Assembly: GCA_021199295.1 (NCBI GenBank)
Contig: JAJQII010000049.1
Location: forward strand, 1-56,338
Direction of reading: 5' to 3'
DNA from: Clostridia bacterium
GTDB lineage: Bacteria > Bacillota > Clostridia > Christensenellales > Borkfalkiaceae
DNA length: 56,338 nucleotides
Part shown: piece by piece, positions 26,627-35,373 of the stretch
Layout of the letters: each line of letters opens with the position of its first letter
How positions within the stretch are numbered: the stretch's first letter is position 1
The notes under the pieces: generated by a model
Seen by the model: only the letters and a program-made list of their open reading frames with translations
Told to the model about the DNA's origin: nothing
Databases searched by the model: none
Translations under genes and position numbers: made by a program

Positions 26627-27598
26627 ATGGAACAGTTAAAATTAACAGACGGATGGGATAAAACTTTTCCCAAAAGCGACAAGGTAAACCATAAAAAGGT
26701 AACTTTTTATAACCGCTTCGGCATAACGCTCGCTGCCGATATGTACACGCCAAAAAACGCCAAAGGCAAGCTTGCTGCTATAGCCGTGTGCGGGCCTTTC
26801 GGCGCTGTAAAGGAGCAGGCTTCGGGTCTGTACGCCCAGGAGATGGCGGAAAGGGGCTTTCTTGCAATAGCTTTCGACCCGTCGTTTACTGGCGAAAGCG
26901 GCGGCAACACAAGGTATATGGCGTCGGGCGATTTCGCCACCGAAGACTACCAGGCGGCGGTAGACTTTCTTTCGGTACAGGATAACGTAGATCCCGAAAA
27001 AATTGGCATAATAGGCATATGCGGCTGGGGCGGCATGGCTATAAATACTGCCGCTTTGGATACAAGAATAAAGGCTACCGTGTCTTCCACTATGTACGAT
27101 ATGTCGCGTGTTGCCGCAAAGGGTTATTTCGATAACGACGACAGCGAACAGGCAAGGTACTTGGCGAGAAAGGCGCTCAACGCCCAGCGTACTTCAGACT
27201 ACAAAAACGGTGCTTATAAGATGGGCGGCGGCGTTGTAGACCCCCTGCCCGACGACGCGCCCTTCTTTGTGAAGGACTATTACGACTACTACAAGACAAG
27301 CAGGGGTTATCATCCCCGCTCGCTCAACTCCAACGACGGCTGGGCTTCGATAGGCACTATGTCCCTTTTAAATACAAAACTGCTTGCGTATGCCGACGAA
27401 ATACGCAGTGCCGTAATGGTTGTACACGGCGACAGGGCTCACAGCTACTACTTCAGCAGGGACGCTTTCGCAATGCTTAAGGGCGACAATAAAGAGTTTG
27501 TAAGCATAGAAGGGGCGGTGCATACCGACCTTTACGACAGAAAGGATATTATCCCTTTCGACAAAATAGAACAATTTTTTACAAAATATCTGGTTTAA
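26627..27598 (+). CDS. Alpha/beta hydrolase (dienelactone-hydrolase-like)
   Basis: 323 aa from ATG 26627 (MEQLKLTDGW); GGGGGT lies 7 nt upstream, whereas the in-frame ATG 26612 has no ribosome site. Alpha/beta fold with an oxyanion segment AVCGPFGAVKEQ, a nucleophile-elbow region IGICGWGGMA (a Cys rather than Ser is the likely nucleophile), an acid in VVHGDRAHSY and a His in GAVHTDLYD. This type is often encoded next to AKR, flavodoxin and LysR genes. Substrate unknown; cytoplasmic. Confidence 0.85.
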   Translation: MEQLKLTDGWDKTFPKSDKVNHKKVTFYNRFGITLAADMYTPKNAKGKLAAIAVCGPFGAVKEQASGLYAQEMAERGFLAIAFDPSFTGESGGNTRYMASGDFATEDYQAAVDFLSVQDNVDPEKIGIIGICGWGGMAINTAALDTRIKATVSSTMYDMSRVAAKGYFDNDDSEQARYLARKALNAQRTSDYKNGAYKMGGGVVDPLPDDAPFFVKDYYDYYKTSRGYHPRSLNSNDGWASIGTMSLLNTKLLAYADEIRSAVMVVHGDRAHSYYFSRDAFAMLKGDNKEFVSIEGAVHTDLYDRKDIIPFDKIEQFFTKYLV

Positions 27599-27624
27599 TC
27601 AGGATGTGAAAAGGAGGTATCGCA

Positions 27625-29097
27625 TTGAAAAAGATTTTTTGCCTTCTGTTAGCGCTTTTTCTTTTGCCCTGCCTTGCCGCCTGCTCAACGTACGGCGGAA
27701 ACACAGATAGCGGCGAAAGTTCGCAATCAGAAGAAAGTATCGGCGGTAACTCTGCCGCGGAGGGCGATAACGTGCTTGTGGCTTACTTTTCCTGTACGGG
27801 TACGACTGAAGGCATTGCCGAGCTTATTGCCGAACAGGCGGGCGGAACGCTTTACGAAATAATAGCCGAAGACCCTTACACCGAGGAGGATTTACAGTAT
27901 TATACTGGCGGCAGGGCAGACTTGGAACAGGCAGATTCTTCTTGCCGCCCCGCCATATACGGCAGCGTGGAGGATATGGACGGCTACGGCATAGTTTTTT
28001 TAGGCTATCCCATATGGCACAGCCAGGCCCCGAGGATTATTTCTACCTTTTTAGAAAGTTACGATTTTACGGGTAAAACTATAATTCCCTTCTGTACCTC
28101 CCATTCAAGCGGCATAGGTTCGAGTGCTACAAATTTACATACGCTTGCAAGCGGTGCGCAGTGGAAAGACGGCAGGCGGTTTTCAGGCAGCGAGAGCGCT
28201 GACGATATCAAGGAATGGATTGAAGAAATGGATCTGGATATTACAAAAATAAACGATGTGTCAACGTTTGATCTGGAAAGCGGTACTAACGGCAACGCGC
28301 CTACGGTTACATTAAACAGCGGGTACGAAATGCCCGTTTGGGGGCTGGGTACGTATTCGCTTACGGGCGAGACTTGCAAAAATTCTGTACTGGCGGCGTT
28401 GAACAGCGGCGTAAGGCTTATAGATACGGCATATATGTACGGCAACGAGGCTGAAGTCGGCGAGGCGATACGCGAGTCGGGCATACCGAGGGAAGAAATA
28501 TTTGTTATAACCAAGATATACCCGGGTACGCAGTATTCAAATCCCGAACAGGCTATACAGTCCGCCCTCGATAAACTTGATATCGGCTATATAGATATGA
28601 TGCTTTTGCATCACCCGGGGACAAACGACGTTTCCGCCTACCTTGCTATGGAAAAATACGTCGAAAGCGGGCAGATACGCTCGCTCGGGCTTTCTAACTG
28701 GTATATAGAAGAGATAGACGATTTTATAGCACAGGTAAATATTATGCCTGCCCTTGTGCAGAATGAAATACATATTTATTATCAGGAAAAAGAAGTCGTT
28801 GAATATATGCACAACCTGGGGATAGTAGTGCAGGCGTGGTATCCTTTCGGCGGAAGGGGGCACACGTCAGAAGTTTTAAATAATTCTACTATTTTACAGA
28901 TAGCCGAAAATCACGGCGTTACTGCGGCACAGGTTATTTTGCGGTGGCACTTGCAGCGCGGCGTTGTCGCAATACCGGGCTCAAGCAATCCCGACCATAT
29001 ATCAGAAAACATATCCGTTTTTGATTTTTCTTTGACAGACGAAGAAATGGCGGCGATAGCCGAACTTGACAACGGCACAAAATACGATTGGTATTGA
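27625..29097 (+). CDS. Lipoprotein fusion: flavodoxin + aldo-keto reductase
   Basis: 490 aa, TTG start behind a strong AAGGAGG. Signal peptide with lipobox LAAC (Cys20) and a Ser/Glu/Gly linker to about 45. Residues about 48-200 form a flavodoxin domain (YFSCTGTTEGIAELI; LGYPIWHSQAPR). Residues about 225-490 form an aldo-keto reductase domain with tetrad motifs LIDTAYMYGNE (Asp, Tyr), VITKIYP (Lys) and LLHHPG (His), ending near VVAIPGSSNPDH. AKRs use NADPH, which is not normally found outside the cell, so an exported version is odd. Last gene of the LysR-linked cluster, ended by a hairpin. Confidence 0.85.
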   Translation: MKKIFCLLLALFLLPCLAACSTYGGNTDSGESSQSEESIGGNSAAEGDNVLVAYFSCTGTTEGIAELIAEQAGGTLYEIIAEDPYTEEDLQYYTGGRADLEQADSSCRPAIYGSVEDMDGYGIVFLGYPIWHSQAPRIISTFLESYDFTGKTIIPFCTSHSSGIGSSATNLHTLASGAQWKDGRRFSGSESADDIKEWIEEMDLDITKINDVSTFDLESGTNGNAPTVTLNSGYEMPVWGLGTYSLTGETCKNSVLAALNSGVRLIDTAYMYGNEAEVGEAIRESGIPREEIFVITKIYPGTQYSNPEQAIQSALDKLDIGYIDMMLLHHPGTNDVSAYLAMEKYVESGQIRSLGLSNWYIEEIDDFIAQVNIMPALVQNEIHIYYQEKEVVEYMHNLGIVVQAWYPFGGRGHTSEVLNNSTILQIAENHGVTAAQVILRWHLQRGVVAIPGSSNPDHISENISVFDFSLTDEEMAAIAELDNGTKYDWY

Positions 29098-29134
29098 TTT
29101 GGATATTTGCAAAAACAATCGTCGTTTTATTTAT

Positions 29135-29172
29135 AAGCCGGTATCTTATTTACGTAAGGTATCGGCTTTTTT
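29135..29172 (+). terminator. Terminator of the LysR-linked cluster
   Basis: AAGCCGGTATCTTA (135-148) and TAAGGTATCGGCTT (155-168) pair through 14 positions including G-U pairs; a T-run follows. Confidence 0.85.
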
Positions 29173-29283
29173 ATGTGAAAAAATATTGCAAGCCAGCTAT
29201 TTTTTGCTTAACGGGAACAAAAAAAGATTATTAATAAATACAGGGTTTGCGACATTTTAAGACAATATTACCATTTTATAGCC

Positions 29284-29312
29284 TTGCAAAATTATTACGG
29301 CTATGATATAAT
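29284..29312 (+). promoter_or_regulatory. Possible promoter of the HdeD-like gene
   Basis: TTGCAA (284-289), 17 bp, TATAAT (307-312). A start near 29319 would leave only a 7-nt leader before ATG 29326, so this is either nearly leaderless or a chance match in AT-rich sequence. Confidence 0.4.
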
Positions 29313-29325
29313 AAATAAGAAGAAT

Positions 29326-29886
29326 ATGAAAAAGTTTAAAGAATTTTTAAAATGTGTAGACTGGCTGAGCGCTCTTGCTTCGCTGGTTCTGCTTGCGGTA
29401 GGCATAATACTTATGGTTTTTGCCGAAGGCTTTTTGCTGGTAATATGCTATATTGTCGGGGCGGTGATGATACTTATATCCATTACAAGGATAGTTGTTT
29501 TTATACGCTCGCCGCAAAAAGACCTTTACGATATTTCTATAAATATTATTACGCTTGTGGTTGGCGCTCTGCTTATGGCAGTGCCTTCGATTGCCATTAC
29601 ATGGTTTGTATCCCTTATGTTCGGTATGATACTTATCGTAGACGGAGGCATCAAACTTCAGGATTCCGCCGTGATGTACCGCGCAAAAGAAAAAATGTGG
29701 TGGGCAGACCTTGTTGTGGCGCTTGTATGTATAATACTCGGCATACTTATTATAGTAAACCCTTTCCCGACAGAAGGCGTGCTGCTCGATATAGTAGCTG
29801 TATCTTTTATGTTCGACGCCGTAATTTCTCTGGCAGGCAATATATACAATGCCGCAAAGGGGCTTAATGCCCAATTAACCCCATAA
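29326..29886 (+). CDS. HdeD-like (DUF308) six-helix membrane protein
   Basis: 186 aa from ATG 29326 (MKKFKEFLKCVDWLSALAS). Six regularly spaced hydrophobic helices in pairs, with the GIILMVFAEGF, YIVGAVMILI and ITLVVGALLMAVPS pattern typical of the HdeD/DUF308 family; acid-resistance roles are known only for the enterobacterial protein. A longer frame from TTG 29284 lacks a ribosome site and overlaps the putative -35. Monocistronic, closed by a long hairpin. Confidence 0.8.
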   Translation: MKKFKEFLKCVDWLSALASLVLLAVGIILMVFAEGFLLVICYIVGAVMILISITRIVVFIRSPQKDLYDISINIITLVVGALLMAVPSIAITWFVSLMFGMILIVDGGIKLQDSAVMYRAKEKMWWADLVVALVCIILGILIIVNPFPTEGVLLDIVAVSFMFDAVISLAGNIYNAAKGLNAQLTP

Positions 29887-29909
29887 TATGCCGTAATTAT
29901 TTAAAATAT

Positions 29910-29957
29910 TACGTAAAGATAAAAGCCGCAGAGTCCTGCGGCTTTTATCTTTACGTA
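29910..29957. terminator. Long perfect bidirectional terminator hairpin
   Basis: Perfect 22-bp arms (29910-29931 and 29936-29957) around the tetraloop AGTC; the core is AAAGCCGCAG/CTGCGGCTTT. Unusually long for a terminator and equally good in both directions. Confidence 0.85.
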
Positions 29958-30073
29958 CCGCATAAAGCAAAAAAAGCAAGGCCGCACAGGGCTCAGTCCT
30001 GTCTTTGCAGTGAAGTCTTCGTGCAACGTAAGTTGCAAATGCGTATAATATTCACTCTTGTATGTATTACTTG

Positions 30074-30102
30074 TTGACAATCTCAATTTTTTGAGATAAA
30101 AT
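30074..30102 (+). promoter_or_regulatory. Promoter with palindromic operator in the spacer
   Basis: TTGACA (074-079) and TAAAAT (097-102), spacer 17 bp. The spacer is occupied by ATCTCAA-TTTT-TTGAGAT (080-097), a perfect 7-bp inverted repeat. A repressor bound here would block RNA polymerase directly. It drives the fusion gene at 30137. Confidence 0.7.
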
Positions 30103-30136
30103 TGTAGTATACTTTTTCGATTTGTAAAGGAGCTTT

Positions 30137-32023
30137 ATGAAAAATAAAATTTATTTTGCTGTAAACGCGTTGCTCTTTGCCGTTATGGCTGCGGTAACAG
30201 TGCTGTATACAATATACGGCACAGTGCCTTTAAAAGCTGTCGCAAGCGCGATGTTCCTTGTTTGCAGTGCCGTAAACCTTGTGTTTGCGGTAAAGAAGGG
30301 CGGCTACCCCGCATATAAATGGCTGGTAATCGCAGGGCAGGTTCTTGCCTTCGCGGGCGATGTCGCCATATGCTATAACTTTATAGCTGGTATGGCATTG
30401 TTCGGCGCGGGGCATATTTTATTTATCGCCGCGTTCTGCACGGTAAACTGCATAGGCTGGCGCGATATACTGCCTGCCGCAGTGCTGCTTGCAGGTTCAT
30501 TCTGTATGTTGTTTTTGTACCCTGCCTATGACTTCGGCGGAATGTTGCCTTACGTGGCGGTATATGCCGTAGTTATCTGCCTTATGCTTGGCAAGGCGTG
30601 CGGCATCGCGGCAGACGGCACGATAAACGCAAGGCTGCGAGTGCTGTGCGTTTCAGGGGCGGCGGCTTTCTTTATATCTGACTTCTTCCTTACCATAACA
30701 AAATTTGCGGGCGGCGGAAGGGTATTTACCATTCTGTGCCTTGCCTTCTACTACCTGTCGCAGTACATTTTAAGCCTTACCGTAAGCGTCTCGGCGCAGA
30801 GCGGCGAAAGGAGGCAAAGGCCACAGATGAACGTGTTAAAACGGCTATATTGCCGCGCGTACCAGTTTGTGTTTAAAATAATTATTCCCCTTTTGCCCTA
30901 CCGCCAGCCTACCCCTATAGAAAATTGCGGCAAGGCGGCGGAGATGCTTAAATCCAAGGGCAAAAAGCGTGCGCTTATAGTCACCGATAAAGGTATTTGC
31001 GCGTGCGGGCTTACAAAGCCTGTAGAAAGCGCTTTATCGGGCTGCGGGGTAGCTTATTCAATCTATTCCGACACGGTGGTAAACCCCACTACGGCAAACG
31101 CCGAAGCTGCCGCGGCAATGTATAATTCAGACGGCTGCGACTGCATAATAGCAGTGGGCGGCGGCAGCGCGATGGACTGTGCAAAGGCGGCAGGCGCAAG
31201 GATTATAAAGCCTAAAAAGAGCTTTGCCAAAATGAAGGGCGTGCTTAAAGTGTTCGGTAAACTTCCCCTGTTTATTGCCGTACCCACCACGGCTGGCACG
31301 GGCAGCGAAACAACTATAGCCGCCGTTATAACCGACGATAAAACACGCGACAAGTTTACCATTATAAGTTTCTGCCTTGCGCCCCATTACGCCATATTAG
31401 ACCCCGAAATGACGGTAGGCTTACCTAAAGGCATGACGGCTACCACAGGCATGGACGCGCTTACCCACGCAGTGGAAGCGTATATAGGCGGTTCTACAAC
31501 AAGGCTTACGCGCAGGCTTTCGGTAGAGGCGGTAAGCATAATAAGGTATCAGCTTTTAAGGGCGTATAACGACGGCACTGACCGCAAGGCGCGTGAGCGC
31601 ATGCAGTACGCCGCCTATTGCGCGGGGCTTGCCTTTACCATATCTTACGTGGGCTACGTGCACGCGGTGGCGCATTCTTTGGGCGGTAAGTACAACACGC
31701 CCCACGGGCTTGCAAATGCCGTAATATTGCCTTACGCTTTAAAAAGGTACGGCATAAACGCGCAAAAGAGGCTTGCCTCGCTCGCGAGAAAAAGCGGTGT
31801 TGCCCAGCCCGACGCGCCTGACAAAGTGGCTGCCCAGGAATTTATCTCCTTTGTGGAAGATATGAACAGGGCGATGGATATACCTGAAAAACTCAGCGTG
31901 CAGGAGGCGGATATAGAAGGGCTTGCGGCGCATGCCGATAAAGAGGCGAACCCCCTTTACCCCGTGCCCGTGCTTATGGATAAAAAGGCGCTCAAGGCGA
32001 TGTATTACGATATTATGGAGTGA
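30137..32023 (+). CDS. Fusion: YhhN-like lysoplasmalogenase + iron alcohol dehydrogenase
   Basis: 628 aa. Residues 1-217 form an eight-helix membrane domain of the YhhN/TMEM86 family, with the conserved acidic signatures AFAGDVAI (Asp75) and FISDFFLTITKF (Asp182). Characterised members hydrolyse the vinyl-ether bond of lysoplasmalogen, releasing a fatty aldehyde. Residues about 255-628 are an iron-containing alcohol dehydrogenase: AVGGGSAMD for NAD(P), PTTAGTGSE, and metal ligands Asp440 and His444 (GMDALTHAVEAY), His513 and His523 (TPHG). A fusion would hand the aldehyde straight to a reductase. The ATG follows AAAGGAGC. An aldehyde dehydrogenase follows after 4 bp. Confidence 0.87.
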   Translation: MKNKIYFAVNALLFAVMAAVTVLYTIYGTVPLKAVASAMFLVCSAVNLVFAVKKGGYPAYKWLVIAGQVLAFAGDVAICYNFIAGMALFGAGHILFIAAFCTVNCIGWRDILPAAVLLAGSFCMLFLYPAYDFGGMLPYVAVYAVVICLMLGKACGIAADGTINARLRVLCVSGAAAFFISDFFLTITKFAGGGRVFTILCLAFYYLSQYILSLTVSVSAQSGERRQRPQMNVLKRLYCRAYQFVFKIIIPLLPYRQPTPIENCGKAAEMLKSKGKKRALIVTDKGICACGLTKPVESALSGCGVAYSIYSDTVVNPTTANAEAAAAMYNSDGCDCIIAVGGGSAMDCAKAAGARIIKPKKSFAKMKGVLKVFGKLPLFIAVPTTAGTGSETTIAAVITDDKTRDKFTIISFCLAPHYAILDPEMTVGLPKGMTATTGMDALTHAVEAYIGGSTTRLTRRLSVEAVSIIRYQLLRAYNDGTDRKARERMQYAAYCAGLAFTISYVGYVHAVAHSLGGKYNTPHGLANAVILPYALKRYGINAQKRLASLARKSGVAQPDAPDKVAAQEFISFVEDMNRAMDIPEKLSVQEADIEGLAAHADKEANPLYPVPVLMDKKALKAMYYDIME

Positions 32024-32027
32024 AGAT

Positions 32028-33392
32028 ATGCAGGAGATTTTAAATAAGCAAAAGGAATATTTTGCTTCAGGGAAGACGCTTCCCGTAAAAAACAGGATAG
32101 GTGCTTTAAAACAGCTTTACGCGGCAATATGTGCCAACGAAGACGCCATTAACGCGGCGTTAAAGGCAGACCTTGGCAAGAGTTCCGCCGAAAGTTATAT
32201 CTGCGAGACAGGCATGGCTCTGTCCGAAATTTCTTACCTTATAAAACACGTTAAAAGGTGGGCTAAAGATAAACGCGTGCACACGCCGCTCGCGCAGTTT
32301 GCCTCTAAAAGTTACGTTAAAAAATCGCCATACGGCTGCGCCCTTATTATGAGCCCGTGGAACTACCCCTTTATGCTTACCATAGAGCCGCTTGCCGACG
32401 CCATTGCGGCAGGCAACACAGCTATAGTAAAGCCCTCGGCATACTCCCCCGCGACGAGCAAAGTAATTGCCGATATATTGTCGCAGATATTCGATCCCGC
32501 GTATGTGGCTGTGGTTTTGGGCGGCAGGGCAGAAAACTCGCAGCTCCTGGATATGGACTTTGACAAAATCTTTTTCACGGGCAGCGTTGCCGTCGGCAAA
32601 GAGGTTATGCGCAGGGCGGCGGAAAGGCTTATTCCCGTAACGTTAGAGCTTGGCGGCAAGAGCCCCTGCATAGTGGACGGCACTGCCAATATAGAACTTT
32701 CGGCAAAGCGTATAGCTTTCGGTAAATTCCTAAATTGCGGGCAGACGTGCGTTGCCCCCGACTACGTGCTTGTACACGAAAGCGTCAAAGATAAATTTAT
32801 GGCGGCACTAAAAAAGCAGATTGCCGCCCAGTACGGCGAATATCCGCTGGAAAACGCCAACTACGGCAAGATAATATCGCGCAAGCACTACGATAGGGTA
32901 AAGGGACTTATAGACAAGGATAAAATTTATTGCGGCGGCGAATGCGACGACAAGGAACTAAGGATTGCGCCCACCGTCCTCAAAGGTGCAGACTGGGGCG
33001 ACGCTGCAATGGGCGAAGAAATTTTCGGACCTGTGCTCCCTGTTATATCTTACAGCAATATAGATAACGTTATAGATAAAATAAATTCTGGCAACACGCC
33101 GCTTGCGCTGTATCTTTTCACTTCGGATAAAGCTACCGTAAAAAAGGTAACTTCGCGCGTGGCGTTCGGCGGGGGATGTATAAACGATACTATAATCCAT
33201 CTGGCTACCTCGGCAATGGGGTTCGGCGGATGCGGCGAAAGCGGAATGGGCTCTTACCACGGCAAACAGGGTTTCGACTGCTTTACGCACGAAAAGTCTA
33301 TAGTGGATAAAAAGACCTTTATAGACCTGCCTATGCGTTACCAGCCTTACTCGCGCTTAATGCTTAAACTTACGCGGATGTTCTTGAAATAA
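32028..33392 (+). CDS. Aldehyde dehydrogenase (class 3/fatty aldehyde type)
   Basis: 454 aa from ATG 32028, chosen because it lies 4 bp after the fusion gene's stop; a longer frame would run inside that gene. Catalytic Asn112 (SPWNYPF), Glu207 (LELGGKSP) and Cys241 (GQTCVAPDY). The short length and N-terminus match class 3/YwdH-type NAD(P)-dependent enzymes that act on medium- and long-chain aldehydes. The C-terminus (RYQPYSRLMLKLTRMFLK) is hydrophobic and basic, which could help it sit at the membrane. Context makes a lipid-derived aldehyde the likely substrate. Confidence 0.9.
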   Translation: MQEILNKQKEYFASGKTLPVKNRIGALKQLYAAICANEDAINAALKADLGKSSAESYICETGMALSEISYLIKHVKRWAKDKRVHTPLAQFASKSYVKKSPYGCALIMSPWNYPFMLTIEPLADAIAAGNTAIVKPSAYSPATSKVIADILSQIFDPAYVAVVLGGRAENSQLLDMDFDKIFFTGSVAVGKEVMRRAAERLIPVTLELGGKSPCIVDGTANIELSAKRIAFGKFLNCGQTCVAPDYVLVHESVKDKFMAALKKQIAAQYGEYPLENANYGKIISRKHYDRVKGLIDKDKIYCGGECDDKELRIAPTVLKGADWGDAAMGEEIFGPVLPVISYSNIDNVIDKINSGNTPLALYLFTSDKATVKKVTSRVAFGGGCINDTIIHLATSAMGFGGCGESGMGSYHGKQGFDCFTHEKSIVDKKTFIDLPMRYQPYSRLMLKLTRMFLK

Positions 33393-33415
33393 CTTTCGGT
33401 TTATAAAAATAAATA

Positions 33416-33460
33416 CAGGGTGCGTACGCATTAGTTTTGGCGTGCGTACCTTGTTTTTTT
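33416..33460 (+). terminator. Terminator of the fusion/aldehyde dehydrogenase operon
   Basis: GGTGCGTACGC (419-429) pairs with GCGTGCGTACC (440-450) with two G-U pairs, followed by TTGTTTTTTT. Confidence 0.85.
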
Positions 33461-33530
33461 GTAAAAAGGTTGTAAAAGATATTCAAAAATGTTATTATAT
33501 ATAAAATGGGATTATATCGTTTTAAATAAA

Positions 33531-33582
33531 TTGTTAAAGATTTAACAAAATTTTAACATAAATTTATTTATTCTGCAATAAT
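33531..33582 (+). promoter_or_regulatory. PhoP-box-like repeats and promoter of the two-component system
   Basis: TTAACA at 542-547 and again at 553-558 are direct repeats with an 11-bp period (5-bp gap), the arrangement of Bacillus PhoP boxes. The upstream half also lies in a palindrome TTGTTAAA-GA-TTTAACAA (531-548). The second repeat stands 18 bp before an extended -10, TGCAATAAT (574-582), so it could replace the -35. Autoregulation by the downstream regulator is inferred. Confidence 0.55.
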
Positions 33583-33626
33583 AGAGTATTATTATTGATG
33601 TTAGTATGAAAAAGTAGGGTGTTTTT

Positions 33627-34298
33627 ATGGTAAACATACTTGTGGCGGAAGATGACGCCGGTTTAAACGGAATGGTATGCTCGGTGTTAAAGCGTTACGG
33701 TTATGCCGTTTGCGGCTGCTTTGACGGGGCGCAGGCGCTTGAAATGCTTGATAAGGACAAGTTCGATATGATAATAAGCGACGTTATGATGCCCGTTTTA
33801 GACGGGTTTGCGCTTGCGTCGGTGGTAAGGGACAGCGACAAAAATATTCCCATTCTGTTTATCACCGCACGGGACGATATGCCGTCTAAACAGCGCGGCT
33901 ACCTTATAGGCATAGACGACTACCTTGTAAAACCTTTCGATATGGACGAGCTTGTGTTAAGGGTAAGGGCGCTTTTGCGCAGGGCGGATATCAAATCGTC
34001 GCGGAAAATACAGATAGGCAATCTTGTTATGGACGAGGACGAGCATACCGCTTATGTAGACGGGAATGAACTTTCCCTTACCGTAAGGGAGTTCGATCTT
34101 CTGTTTAAACTTTTGTCTTTCCCTAAAAAGACGTTTACGCGCTCGCAGATTATGGACGATCTATGGGATTACGACAGCTCGGCAACGTCAAGAACGGTAG
34201 ACGTTTATATGGCGAAGCTGCGCGAAAAGACGGCTGCCTGCAACGGGTTCGAGCTTGTAACCGTGCACGGCCTGGGATACAAGGCGGTGCTTAAGTGA
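33627..34298 (+). CDS. OmpR/PhoB-family response regulator
   Basis: 223 aa. Receiver domain with acidic pair ED (8-9), phospho-acceptor Asp52 (MIISDVMMPVLDG) and Lys in LVKPFD (about 103). C-terminal winged helix (about 125-223; LTVREFDLLFKLL, then RTVDVYMAKLREK). Resembles PhoP/PhoB regulators. Overlaps the kinase gene by 4 bp (GTGA). Preceded by TTAACA repeats that fit its own expected binding site. Confidence 0.93.
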   Translation: MVNILVAEDDAGLNGMVCSVLKRYGYAVCGCFDGAQALEMLDKDKFDMIISDVMMPVLDGFALASVVRDSDKNIPILFITARDDMPSKQRGYLIGIDDYLVKPFDMDELVLRVRALLRRADIKSSRKIQIGNLVMDEDEHTAYVDGNELSLTVREFDLLFKLLSFPKKTFTRSQIMDDLWDYDSSATSRTVDVYMAKLREKTAACNGFELVTVHGLGYKAVLK

Positions 34299-35356
34299 AA
34301 GACGGGCATTTAAAGCGGTCTTCAAATTTAAAAAGGCGCTATGTAATTTTTGTTTTACTGTCGATTTTTGTGGCTTTTGCGTGGTTTGCCGCTGTGATTG
34401 CCTCTTCCGCGGGCATTTATATGGCTTTAAAAGAGGCTACAAACAGTGTTGTAACTATTATAATTACAGTATTTTATGTGATTGTAATATCTATTATTAC
34501 AACGATATTGCTTGCCGTATGCCGCAGATATTTTTCACAGAAGCCGTTAAATGATATTGTTGCCGCCACCGACAGTATGGCAAAGGGCAACTATAATGTA
34601 AGCCTTTCGCCCCGCCACCCGTGGGGCAGTTACGACAGCTACGACGTTATTATGGATAACCTTAACCGCATGGCGCAGGAACTTTCGCACGGGGAAACAA
34701 AGCACACCGATTTTGTGGCAAACGTTTCGCACGAAATTAAAACGCCGCTTGCCGTTATACAAAGCTACGCCAAGGCGCTCAGATTTGCCGACGAAACTGA
34801 AAGAGAAAATTACTGTGCCGTAATAGAGGCGGCGTCGTCAAGGCTTACGGCGCTGGTTACCAATATTTTAAAGCTCAACAAGCTGGAAAACCAGAGCATC
34901 TTCCCCGAAAAAACGCAGGTAGATCTTGCCGAACAGTTGCGCGTGTGCGTTCTTTCGTTTGAGGAGAGGATAGAGCAAAAGGGGCTTTCCCTTGAATGTG
35001 ATATAGATGAATGTACCGTCTGTTCTGACGGCGGTCTATTAGATATTATATGGAACAATCTTTTATCCAATGCCGTAAAGTTTACAGACAGTGGCGGTAT
35101 TTCCGTTTCGCTTAAAAACGATAGCGGCAATGCTTGCGTATGTGTACGCGACACGGGTTGCGGTATAAGCAGGGAATGCGGCGCACGCATATTCGATAAA
35201 TTTTACCAGGGCGACACGTCGCACTCACAGGAGGGCAACGGGCTCGGACTTGCTTTGGTTAAAAGGGTTATAGATATTCTCGGCGGCGAAATTTCAGTGG
35301 AAAGCCGTATAGGGGAAGGAACGGCGTTTACCGTACGCGTTAAAAACGGCAACTAA
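34295..35356 (+). CDS. Sensor histidine kinase
   Basis: 353 aa, GTG start inside the end of the regulator gene. Two membrane helices (about 17-43 and 52-76) with almost no extracellular loop between them, so it probably senses within the membrane or through a partner. A HAMP-like linker follows, then an H-box ANVSHEIKTPL (His146), N-box NNLLSNAVKF, G1 DTGCGIS and G2 GNGLGLAL. The short loop differs from classic PhoR. Cognate partner of the regulator at 33627. Confidence 0.93.
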   Translation: MKDGHLKRSSNLKRRYVIFVLLSIFVAFAWFAAVIASSAGIYMALKEATNSVVTIIITVFYVIVISIITTILLAVCRRYFSQKPLNDIVAATDSMAKGNYNVSLSPRHPWGSYDSYDVIMDNLNRMAQELSHGETKHTDFVANVSHEIKTPLAVIQSYAKALRFADETERENYCAVIEAASSRLTALVTNILKLNKLENQSIFPEKTQVDLAEQLRVCVLSFEERIEQKGLSLECDIDECTVCSDGGLLDIIWNNLLSNAVKFTDSGGISVSLKNDSGNACVCVRDTGCGISRECGARIFDKFYQGDTSHSQEGNGLGLALVKRVIDILGGEISVESRIGEGTAFTVRVKNGN

Positions 35357-35373
35357 GAAAAAGGAGTTAGGGA

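Noticed and set aside
29066..29260. 64-codon plus-strand frame after the AKR fusion
   Set aside because: It overlaps the end of the fusion gene and runs through its terminator hairpin, with no ribosome site.
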